A stretch of 6,257 nucleotides of DNA from JBBQQK01 sp038216025. GTDB taxonomy: Bacteria; Patescibacteriota; UBA1384; XYA2-FULL-43-10; 1-14-0-10-43-13. Each line of letters opens with the position of its first letter. Position 1 is the stretch's first letter. A program made the translations under genes and the position numbers. Below the pieces are notes generated by a model, which was not told the origin of the DNA, ran no database searches, and saw nothing but the letters and a program-made list of their open reading frames with translations. The DNA is taken from positions 1 through 6,257 of the forward strand of contig JBBQQK010000067.1 in assembly GCA_038216025.1 (NCBI GenBank), given 5' to 3'. This document shows positions 1 to 4,700 of this stretch, piece after piece.

Positions 1-1
1 G

Positions 2-1099
2 GGACACAGACTTCCAGTTTACTATCGTAAACTGGAAGCAGTTTCCAATTCTCAATTTCCAATTTCCAAGCAAATTACAAATGATCAATTACTGAATAAA
101 GAAATAAATGATCAAAGTAAAATGATCAATGGAAATTCAAATATATATGTTGGTGTTGAGCCACCGGAAGATATTGAGAATTGGGTACAAGATGAGGATG
201 TCCTTGATACATGGTTTTCATCAGGGCTTTGGCCTTTTTCAACTTTGGGTTGGCCCAACTCCGCTGAAGCTTCGCTGGGCAAGCCCACTGAAAATCCGTT
301 TGATTATGCCCCTGGTATAACCAACAAAGATTATAATTATTTCTATCCTAACACGGTTATGGAAACCGCTTATGACATACTTTTCTTCTGGGTTGCCAGG
401 ATGATAATAATGGGTCTGGAGTTAACAGGCAAGTCTCCTTTTGAAAAGGTGTATCTGCACGGACTTGTAAGGGACGAAGAAAATAGAAAAATGAGTAAAT
501 CTTTGGGCAACGCTCTTGATCCGCTTGATCTAATACCAAAATACGGTACGGATGCTCTTAGAATGGCTCTTGTGGTTGGCGGAACGCCAGGACAAGACAT
601 TGCAGTAGGTGAAAGTAAAATCAAAGGTTACCGTAACTTTTCTAACAAGATTTGGAATGCTTCTCGCTTTGTAATGCTTAGGGTATCTGAAGGGGATTTG
701 CAAAGTGGTGAGATCGGTGATGTAAATATTAAAAATCTGGAAATAGATTCCGAAGTGCTGACTGAAGCTGACAAAGAGATGCAAAAACAGCACCAAGAAA
801 TAAAAGAATCAACAACAGAAAAGCTTGATAAATTCCGTTTTTCTCAAGCAGGCGAAGATCTCTACGAATACTTCTGGCACCAATTCTGCGATGTGTACAT
901 AGAAGCTGCAAAAACGCAGCTAACTAATGCGACAGAATCTGAGAATACGAAGAAAATTCTAATAAAAGTTCTTACTGAGTCTTTGGTAATGCTGCATCCT
1001 TTTATTCCTTTCGTAACAGAAGCTGTTTGGCAGGAATTGCGAAAACTTTACCCTGAGTTGTCAGAATCTATCATGATTTCTGACTGGCCCCTTCATTGA
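2..1099 (+). CDS. valS: Valine--tRNA ligase (ValRS), C-terminal part; 5' end outside window
   Basis: ValRS charges tRNA-Val with valine in the cytoplasm. The frame is open from position 2, so the ATG at 122 is internal; 365 residues are visible. In order: GHRLPVYYR (2-28), the DTWFSSGLWPFSTLGWP block typical of ValRS, ETAYDILFFWVARM, the KMSKS ATP-binding loop (488-502), YGTDALR, GYRNFSNKIWNASRF, then the anticodon-binding domain with FCDVYIEAAK and LHPFIPFVTEAVW. The HIGH motif and editing domain lie upstream. Two stretches are odd. About 34 residues of repeat-like sequence separate the YYRK and IYVG segments, and about 20 extra residues follow GWP. The protein stops at SDWPLH, so the C-terminal subdomain and coiled-coil arm of the E. 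coli type are missing. The stop lies 4 bases before the DUF559 cassette. The truncation may be a lineage trait or a result of insertion. The TLGWP context argues against IleRS. Confidence 0.93.
   Translation, partial: GHRLPVYYRKLEAVSNSQFPISKQITNDQLLNKEINDQSKMINGNSNIYVGVEPPEDIENWVQDEDVLDTWFSSGLWPFSTLGWPNSAEASLGKPTENPFDYAPGITNKDYNYFYPNTVMETAYDILFFWVARMIIMGLELTGKSPFEKVYLHGLVRDEENRKMSKSLGNALDPLDLIPKYGTDALRMALVVGGTPGQDIAVGESKIKGYRNFSNKIWNASRFVMLRVSEGDLQSGEIGDVNIKNLEIDSEVLTEADKEMQKQHQEIKESTTEKLDKFRFSQAGEDLYEYFWHQFCDVYIEAAKTQLTNATESENTKKILIKVLTESLVMLHPFIPFVTEAVWQELRKLYPELSESIMISDWPLH
11..38. repeat. Perfect 11-bp inverted repeat inside valS
   Basis: CTTCCAGTTTA (11-21) and TAAACTGGAAG (28-38) are exact reverse complements around a 6-base loop, CTATCG. 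The element encodes part of the conserved LPVYYRK stretch of ValRS and adjoins the repeat-like insertion that begins at about 39. It could be one edge of that insertion or a chance RNA hairpin in coding sequence. Confidence 0.6.
39..140. repeat. Intergenic-type AT-rich repeat embedded in frame in valS
   Basis: This segment of 102 bases (34 codons) resembles the spacer repeats elsewhere in the window rather than ValRS. Its left part (40-67) is a run of CAGTTTCC/AATTTCC units. The reverse complement of that run matches the GGAAATTGA...GGAAAACTG string at 4661-4680. Its right end (119-140) matches 4648-4670 except for one indel and one substitution. ATGATCAA occurs three times (81, 108, 122). 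AATTTCCA (61-68) and TGGAAATT (130-137) form an 8-bp inverted repeat. The encoded residues are polar (S, N, Q, K rich), and ValRS proteins normally have only a short loop here. Confidence 0.65.
253..286. repeat. Imperfect palindromic GC-rich segment in valS
   Basis: GCCCA (253-257) pairs with TGGGC (276-280), the 8-base palindrome GAAGCTTC (266-273) lies between them, and GGGCAAGCCC (277-286) follows. It encodes part of the extra residues (NSAEASLGKP) between the conserved GWP and DYNYFYP segments. It resembles short palindromic elements that insert in frame in genes, such as the Rickettsia palindromic elements. That is an analogy, not a family match. Confidence 0.4.
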
Positions 1100-1103
1100 T
1101 TTT

Positions 1104-1137
1104 CCTCTCCTTTATAAGGAGAGGGTCAGGGTGAGGT
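1104..1137 (+). repeat. Left inverted-repeat arm of DUF559 cassette
   Basis: A 9-bp hairpin, CCTCTCCTT / AAGGAGAGG with TAT loop (1104-1124), is followed by GTCAGGGTGAGGT. The reverse complement of 1487-1518 repeats the hairpin and the terminal TGAGGT. The distal GAGG (1133-1136) lies 5 bases before the DUF559 ATG, so the repeat appears to supply the ribosome-binding site. It also lies directly after the valS stop, but has no U-tract to make it a standard terminator. Confidence 0.75.
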
Positions 1138-1141
1138 ATAT

Positions 1142-1497
1142 ATGACGAAAATTTACAATGTGTCTGGTTCAAAACCCACAAGAAAGGCATTGCGAAGAAA
1201 CGCAACACAGCCTGAAATATTACTTTGGGCCAAAATTAGAAATAACCAATTATTGAACTGTAAATTTCGAAGGCAGTATTCGATAGGCATATTTGTTTTA
1301 GACTTTTATTGTCCGCAGCAAAAGCTCGCTATAGAGATTGATGGTGATAGTCATTTTAATACAAGGGCAATTGAGAGAGATATTGTTAGGCAAAATACAT
1401 TGAATCATTGGGGATTAGATTTATACGGATAACAAACAGGGATGTACTGGATAACCTTGATGGGGTATTGCAAGTCATTTCTGATAACCTCACCTAG
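1142..1497 (+). pseudogene. DUF559 (Vsr-like, PD-(D/E)XK) endonuclease-domain protein, frameshifted near C-terminus
   Basis: The intact part (1142-1432, 96 residues) has the DUF559/COG2852 signature: RRNATQPEILLW (18-29), FRRQYSIG (42-49), VLDFYC (52-57) and EIDG (65-68). D54 and E65 are the likely metal-binding acidic residues of the nuclease fold. The frame ends at TAA 1430-1432, but the typical family C-terminus continues in another frame from about 1423: IRITNRDVLDNLDGVLQVI, ending at TAG 1495-1497. Losing one base, for example a T in the run at 1420-1422, explains this. With the frame restored the protein would be about 118 residues, normal for the family. The start has GAGG 5 bases upstream. 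The restored stop codon lies inside the right repeat arm. The real biological function of this family is poorly known. A sequencing or assembly indel cannot be excluded, in which case the gene is intact. Confidence 0.85.
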
Positions 1498-1519
1498 CCT
1501 CTCCTTAGTAAGGAGAGGG
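1487..1519 (-). repeat. Right inverted-repeat arm of DUF559 cassette
   Basis: ACCTCACCTAG (1487-1497) is followed by a 9-bp hairpin, CCTCTCCTT (1498-1506), loop AGT, AAGGAGAGG (1510-1518). On the minus strand this reads as the same repeat as 1104-1137, with the same stem and a slightly different spacer before TGAGGT. The TAG at 1495-1497 is the stop codon of the frame-restored DUF559 gene. Confidence 0.75.
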
Positions 1520-1582
1520 ATTGGCTCCTTTGAGCTTTGTCTTTTAGATACGCTAGTATCCTTATTAGCGGAAGGGTTTATA

Positions 1583-1591
1583 TGGTATACT
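1583..1591 (+). promoter_or_regulatory. Candidate extended -10 promoter for the DedA gene
   Basis: TGGTATACT is an extended -10 element (TGn then TATACT, 1586-1591). No good -35 is seen about 17 bases upstream, which fits an extended -10 promoter. It would give a leader of about 60 bases. The 1520-1656 spacer otherwise holds only a small inverted repeat, GATAC-GCTA-GTATC (1547-1560), and AT-rich sequence. Confidence 0.35.
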
Positions 1592-1656
1592 TAGCAGGCG
1601 ATTTCAACTTTAATCCTTACTTGTTACTTATTAATTATTAATCCTTAATTTTATTC

Positions 1657-2289
1657 ATGATCACAAATCTTATCGACATTCTTGCTCATTTGGTCGTAAC
1701 AACAATTGATGCGACAGGGTACTTTGGTGTTTTCATTTTAATGCTTGTGGAATCTTGCGGGATTCCTGCTCCGTCAGAAGTTATAATGCCATTCTCTGGC
1801 TTTTTGGTTGCTGACGGCAAGATGAATCTGTGGTTTTTGGCCTTTATCGGTGCTTTTGGAAATCTTGTTGGTTCCTTGTTGGCGTATTGGATCGGGGCCA
1901 AGGGAGGAAGACCGTTGATTGAAAAATATGGCAAATATATTCTGATCTCTAAGCATGATTTAGATCTTGCTGACCGCTGGTTTTCTAAATATGGCAACTT
2001 AACTGTGTTTTTTGGTCGTCTTCTGCCGGTAGTCCGAACCTATATTTCTTTTCCTGCCGGAATTGCCAAAATGGATGTAGTTAAATTTTCAATTTATACT
2101 TTTCTTGGCGCGCTCCCTTGGACTCTTCTGTTTGCCTGGCTAGGGGTTAAAATGGGCTCAAATTGGGAAGCCATAAGAGAAAAATTGCACGGTTTCGATA
2201 TGGCGATGCTTGTGACAGTGATATTATTTTTTGTTTGGTATATCTGGCGTCACCTAAAGTTAAGCGCAAAACAGAAATCATCGTTGTAG
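1657..2289 (+). CDS. DedA family (VTT/SNARE-associated domain) inner-membrane protein
   Basis: The protein has 210 residues, the normal DedA length. The family acts in the cytoplasmic membrane as proton-dependent transporters or scramblases; several members help recycle undecaprenyl phosphate or flip phospholipids. Visible motifs: VESCGIPAPSE (31-41), with the conserved membrane glutamate E32; a Gly-rich GAFGNLVGSLLAYWIGAKGG (65-84); and FFGRLLPVVRTYISFPAG (118-135). R121 and R127 have the spacing of the two essential arginines of E. coli YqjA/YghB. Hydrophobic segments lie near 22-31, 58-79, 140-165 and 182-198, with a basic tail (RHLKLSAKQK). TAA at 1639-1641 is in frame just upstream, and 1657 is the first ATG after it. 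No Shine-Dalgarno is visible. The exact substrate cannot be told from sequence. Confidence 0.92.
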   Translation: MITNLIDILAHLVVTTIDATGYFGVFILMLVESCGIPAPSEVIMPFSGFLVADGKMNLWFLAFIGAFGNLVGSLLAYWIGAKGGRPLIEKYGKYILISKHDLDLADRWFSKYGNLTVFFGRLLPVVRTYISFPAGIAKMDVVKFSIYTFLGALPWTLLFAWLGVKMGSNWEAIREKLHGFDMAMLVTVILFFVWYIWRHLKLSAKQKSSL

Positions 2290-2300
2290 TTCTCAGTGCG

Positions 2301-2318
2301 CAATTTTCAGTTTTTCAG
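2301..2318. repeat. Spacer repeat fragment downstream of DedA gene
   Basis: The CAATTTTCAG and TTTTTCAG units here share the exact string TCAGTTTTTCAG (2307-2318) with 4237-4248 beside the S23 gene. It belongs to the same degenerate spacer repeat family as the S23 flanks. Confidence 0.45.
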
Positions 2319-2339
2319 GAGATTGTTTTTAAAAGTAGC

Positions 2340-2633
2340 TGTGCTAAGGGTAACATTTCTTTTCGAGAAAACGAAAGTTAAATTTCGACGTTTTGAGGAT
2401 TGTTTCCCCGAAGGGCGACCAAAGAGAGTTCAATCCGATAAAAGAGAAACATGACTTTAGACATCATAGAAAAGTCGTGCCAGGGTAAGGGATACTTAAG
2501 GGCCTAGGGACGGGCATCGAAACTCTGAGTCCCTGGCCCTTGATAACAATATGTGACTGCCATGCTCTAAACGAATCGAGCCAATTCTGATAATTTTGTT
2601 ATAATTAAAAAAGCTCCGTAATGGAGCTTTTTT
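2340..2633 (+). ncRNA. Candidate structured non-coding RNA, family not recognised
   Basis: No ORF is plausible over about 260 bases, yet 2461-2580 is 59/120 G+C, well above the other spacers. Hairpins in order: AAAACG (2368-2373) with CGTTTT (2389-2394); GGATTG (2397-2402) with CAATCC (2431-2436), enclosing CCC-CGAA-GGG (2406-2415); CATGACTTT (2450-2458) with AAAGTCGTG (2471-2479), 9 pairs with one G-U; and a long stem 2496-2511 with 2529-2543 (AAGGGCC, bulged T, AGGGAC against GTCCCT, GGCCCTT) closed by a 17-base loop. ATAACAA (2544-2550) can pair with TTGTTAT (2597-2603). The segment ends in a strong terminator, supporting the plus strand. No convincing promoter is seen, so the 5' end is approximate. 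I see no RNase P (GAGGAAAGTCC), tmRNA (3' tRNA-like end) or SRP RNA hallmark. A cis-regulatory role is unlikely because no plus-strand gene follows. Confidence 0.5.
2607..2633. terminator. Strong bidirectional intrinsic terminator
   Basis: AAAAAAGCTCC (2607-2617) pairs perfectly with GGAGCTTTTTT (2623-2633) around loop GTAAT. The U-tract follows the GC core in both directions. It can therefore end the candidate RNA on the plus strand and the minus-strand Phd-domain gene, whose stop is 9 bases away. Confidence 0.9.
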
Positions 2634-2642
2634 ATATTCTTA

Positions 2643-3590
2643 TTATAAAGATTGTGGGGCTTGTTGTGGTACTGGCGTTTGCGATTGAGAGGCCTGACCG
2701 TTAATTGGCTGTTGCGCTTGAAAGGGTGCTACAGGCGTTTCGTTCGGTAACGGTTCGTCCAATGGAGATGATGAAGCTAAAGGTGTCTGTGATGCGGGCA
2801 CATTTACAGGAGCAACGTTATCCAGACTTGCGCTGGGGTCAACGTCATTACTGTCCAAATTCGAGAGGAAATCAAGAGGATCGTCATCCGTTGGTGCTTG
2901 TGGCTCGCTTGGATTTAAAGTTGAAGATTGAGATAAATCTGATGAGGCGGGAGCAGTGTTATCGCTGACTGGAACCTCGCTTGCTAAAGGAGCATATGCA
3001 ATCTCGGAAGCTCCATTACTCATATCATTGGCAAAAGGAGATGCTGAAATACTGGATGACTGATCTTCTGCTACTGAGCTGGATGAGGCTTGGTATGGCG
3101 GCTCTTCTTGAGCGATAGTTGCAGCAGAATTTATCATTGTTGAATCAGAGATGGGATCCGGCTCATTTTCTTCTACCGGATCTTCAAGGAAGTTAGTTAA
3201 GTCGATGGGGGCGGCAGCCGTTAAATCCGCGGCATTATTAGGCCCTGATAAAACTGGATTGGAGTTAAAATTTGTGCCAGATCCGGCAGTTTCTTCTATA
3301 AGCTTGTCTTCCTTCGGCATGTCCGTTTCCGCTTGAGGCAGTATCGGCTCTATGGCCGTGTCTTCTTCTGGCAAAGAACTGGCACTTCCTGCGACTGCGC
3401 CCATTAACACTTCGTGGCTGGTTCCGGTTAATTTTTCCAAATGATGTATACCGACCAAAACAGCACCAGGTTTGCCGTTTTTCGTTAGAACATACAAATC
3501 ATCGCTGTTTTCAACCTCGTCTACAAGGTTGCTGAAATTGTCCTTGGCTTCGGTTACCGGCAAAATCTTATCGATTTTTACTTCAAGCAT
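2643..3590 (-). CDS. Phd/YefM-family antitoxin-like protein with long disordered acidic tail
   Basis: Residues 1-57 match the Phd/YefM antitoxin fold: LPVTEAKDNFSNLVDEVENSD, then LYVLTKNGKPGAVLVGIHHLEKL. In this family the domain dimerises and binds operator DNA, and a short C-terminal segment neutralises a toxin. Here residues 58-315 are instead a low-complexity tail rich in S, P, A, D, E, N and Q. The tail has no Arg, Cys or Trp, only two Lys, and a Gln-rich end (QTPVPQQAPQSL). Usual antitoxins have about 80-90 residues. ATG 3590 is preferred because AGGAGG (3600-3595) lies 4 bases upstream; the GTG at 3593 would leave a gap of only 1. No RelE-, Doc- or PIN-type toxin gene adjoins it: GtrA is upstream and a terminator is downstream. 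It may be a DNA-binding regulator that lost its toxin, or a domain reused as a scaffold. Family call good; function unknown. Confidence 0.8.
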   Translation of the reverse strand: MLEVKIDKILPVTEAKDNFSNLVDEVENSDDLYVLTKNGKPGAVLVGIHHLEKLTGTSHEVLMGAVAGSASSLPEEDTAIEPILPQAETDMPKEDKLIEETAGSGTNFNSNPVLSGPNNAADLTAAAPIDLTNFLEDPVEENEPDPISDSTMINSAATIAQEEPPYQASSSSVAEDQSSSISASPFANDMSNGASEIAYAPLASEVPVSDNTAPASSDLSQSSTLNPSEPQAPTDDDPLDFLSNLDSNDVDPSASLDNVAPVNVPASQTPLASSSPLDEPLPNETPVAPFQAQQPINGQASQSQTPVPQQAPQSL

Positions 3591-3604
3591 CACACCTCCT
3601 AAAG

Positions 3605-3678
3605 AGTTATAAAGTTATCAAGTCGAAAGTTATAAAGAAGGATAAAATTTCTGGTAAGTTTGTGCTCTTTATAACTTT
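3605..3678. repeat. AGTTATAA-type spacer repeats with a 12-bp inverted repeat
   Basis: AGTTATAA AGTTATCAAGT (3605-3623) is followed by AAAGTTATAAAG (3626-3637), whose exact reverse complement CTTTATAACTTT is at 3667-3678. The hairpin would have 12 bp and a 29-base loop. The same units recur at 4174-4216. The pair fills the gap between gtrA and the Phd-domain gene, where a transcript would be AT-rich and weakly structured. Confidence 0.6.
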
Positions 3679-3698
3679 ATTACCTTACAACTTTCAAT

Positions 3699-4133
3699 TT
3701 ACTTCTTATAAGTAAAAGATTTATTCGCAAAGAAGTTCCACAGTATCGCGGCTCCTGAGGCAAATACTAGTGCAAGCAGTTCTTTGTTATTCAAAAGTAC
3801 ATAATCAATATTTTTTAGGGTAAAGGCGAATACTCCCACATTTACGCCCCAGCCAACAAACGAAACACCCATAAATTTAGCGAAAATAGCACTCTTGACC
3901 TTGTTGGCGCCTTTTTTGCCGATGGCTTTGCCATATTCTTTTTTAAAGGTCCAAAGAGTATTCCAGATGTAAGAGTTGAGCATAGCGACTAGGAAAGCAA
4001 GAGCTTTTGATGCTGTCTCGCTTTGCTGTAGCACATAATGAAATAAAAGATAAAACACTAGCCAATCAACGGCAGTGTTGAACATGCCAACAATACCAAA
4101 CTTAATAAATTGCTTGAATCCCTCAGACTTCAT
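3699..4133 (-). CDS. GtrA-family membrane protein
   Basis: The protein has 144 residues, normal for GtrA/PF04138. Members are small four-helix membrane proteins that flip or position polyprenyl-phosphate-linked sugars for glycosylation of O-antigen, arabinogalactan or other surface polymers. Motifs: FIKFGIVGMFNTAVDWLVFYLL (9-30, TM1), LAFLVAMLNSYIWNTLWTFKK (45-65, TM2 with the family N-S-Y and W-T-F-K), FVGWGVNVGVFAFTL (TM3), and the C-terminal LWNFFANKSFTYKK. AAGGA lies 8 bases before the ATG. The local context (ManC, GalE) supports a surface-glycan role, but the sugar cannot be read from sequence. Confidence 0.9.
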   Translation of the reverse strand: MKSEGFKQFIKFGIVGMFNTAVDWLVFYLLFHYVLQQSETASKALAFLVAMLNSYIWNTLWTFKKEYGKAIGKKGANKVKSAIFAKFMGVSFVGWGVNVGVFAFTLKNIDYVLLNNKELLALVFASGAAILWNFFANKSFTYKK

Positions 4134-4148
4134 GTAATTAATCCTTTT

Positions 4149-4169
4149 TTAATCTATGGATTAATTATA
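4149..4169 (-). promoter_or_regulatory. Candidate -10 box and leader hairpin for the GtrA gene
   Basis: Read on the minus strand, TATAAT (4169-4164) is a consensus -10, with only a weak -35 (CTTTAT, about 4193-4188). It abuts a perfect inverted repeat, TTAATC-CATA-GATTAA (minus strand; 4164-4149), which would lie at the start of the leader or act as an operator. Confidence 0.35.
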
Positions 4170-4173
4170 GTTG

Positions 4174-4216
4174 AAAGTTATAAAGTTATAAAGCGACAGT
4201 TATAGAGTTATCAAGT
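4174..4216. repeat. Second AGTTATAA-type repeat cluster
   Basis: AAAGTTATAAAG occurs twice in overlapping 8-base phase (4174-4185, 4182-4193). Then AGTTATAGAGTTATCAAGT (4198-4216) follows, differing by one base from 3605-3623. The two clusters flank the GtrA gene on either side in the same orientation. Confidence 0.6.
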
Positions 4217-4228
4217 GATAAAGCGCTA

Positions 4229-4270
4229 TTTATTTATCAGTTTTTCAGTTTTCATTTTTCAATCAGTTTT
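4229..4270 (-). repeat. Left inverted-repeat arm around the S23 gene
   Basis: On the minus strand this reads as repeated GAAAACTGA units followed by AAAACTGATAAATAAA. The core (4253-4229) matches 4673-4696 on the plus strand with 12 identical leading bases (GAAAACTGAAAA) and then GATAAAT after one indel. The repeat runs into the end of the S23 coding region: the final SKTD codons and the TGA stop are repeat sequence. Confidence 0.6.
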
Positions 4271-4630
4271 CGATTGCTTATTTTTCATAGTTTGAACAAT
4301 TTTTTGAAAGATCAATAAAAACTCGTGGCATTCGTTTAGTAGCCCCAATGCCTCGTTGTTAGTGGAACCGTCTGCCTTAGTTATTAGTTTCAGCCAGTAT
4401 TGAGTTTCTTGGCTTTCTTTTTTGCAGATGAATATTTTGTTAATGAAGTCTTTTTTAGAACTTGCATTGTTGGCTTCGCAGTAATTGGCCCCAATAGAAG
4501 TGGAAGATCTAACTAACTGGGAAATAATTGGTCGGGTGATCGTCGTTTCCTTGATCGATTTACAAAAACCAATGGTTTTTCCACTGAATGTTGTTAGTCT
4601 TTCTTCAAGTTGATAGCTCTGACTGGACAT
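4259..4630 (-). CDS. Four-helix-bundle protein, S23 / 23S rRNA intervening-sequence protein family
   Basis: The protein has 123 residues, typical for TIGR02436/PF05635. Family members were first found in intervening sequences inside 23S rRNA genes of Leptospira and Coxiella, and later as free-standing genes in many bacteria. They fold as a four-helix bundle that forms pentamers, and their role is unknown. Signature: QLVRSSTSIGANYCEANNA (38-56), KKDFINKIFICKKE (59-72) and ESQETQYWL (72-80). It is not inside an rRNA gene here. No Shine-Dalgarno is visible. A TAGAAT -10-like box ends 6 bases before the ATG, so the message could be leaderless. Both sides carry inverted copies of an AT-rich repeat, and the stop codon lies within one of them, as with the DUF559 cassette. 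Confidence 0.92.
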   Translation of the reverse strand: MSSQSYQLEERLTTFSGKTIGFCKSIKETTITRPIISQLVRSSTSIGANYCEANNASSKKDFINKIFICKKESQETQYWLKLITKADGSTNNEALGLLNECHEFLLIFQKIVQTMKNKQSKTD

Positions 4631-4647
4631 AATTTTATTCTATGCCA

Positions 4648-4698
4648 AAAATGATCAAATGGAAATTGAATGGAAAACTGAAAATTGATAAATGAAAA
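4648..4698 (+). repeat. Right inverted-repeat arm around the S23 gene
   Basis: The arm starts with AAAATGATCAAATGGAAATT, nearly identical to 119-140 inside valS. It continues as GAATGGAAAACTGAAAATTG and GATAAATGAAAATT, the inverted counterpart of 4229-4253. It lies between the manC terminator hairpin and the S23 start, and would carry the S23 promoter. Confidence 0.6.
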
Positions 4699-4700
4699 TT

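Noticed and set aside
122..1099. ATG at 122 as the start of valS
   Set aside because: The same frame is open to the window edge and encodes GHRLPVYYR upstream, part of the conserved catalytic domain, so the gene begins outside the window.
1686..1997. 103-residue minus-strand frame
   Set aside because: It is a shadow of the DedA gene, whose motifs are clear on the plus strand.
2163..2381. 72-residue plus-strand frame running past the DedA stop
   Set aside because: It overlaps the DedA 3' end in another frame, has no family motif, and its tail enters spacer repeat and ncRNA sequence.
2600..2605. TATAAT as a plus-strand promoter
   Set aside because: It lies directly before the terminator, has no -35 at proper spacing, and no plus-strand gene follows.
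2340..2633. RNase P RNA, tmRNA, 6S RNA or SRP RNA
   Set aside because: The P4-region GAGGAAAGTCC, a tRNA-like 3' end and the SRP tetraloop helix are all absent, and the fold looks like separate hairpins rather than the 6S rod.
2705..2968. 87-residue plus-strand reading frame
   Set aside because: It is antisense to the low-complexity tail of the Phd-domain gene, has no recognisable motif, and its codons mirror the repetitive minus-strand sequence.
2643..4133. Toxin-antitoxin operon with the GtrA gene as toxin
   Set aside because: The GtrA motifs are clear, its reading frame ends over 100 bases before the Phd-domain gene, and no toxin fold is visible nearby.
3605..4216. CRISPR array
   Set aside because: The units are 8-19 bases, partly overlapping and without regular unique spacers; no cas genes are present.
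4259..4630. S23 gene as an intervening sequence in a 23S rRNA gene
   Set aside because: The flanks are protein-coding genes and AT-rich repeats; no rRNA sequence is seen.
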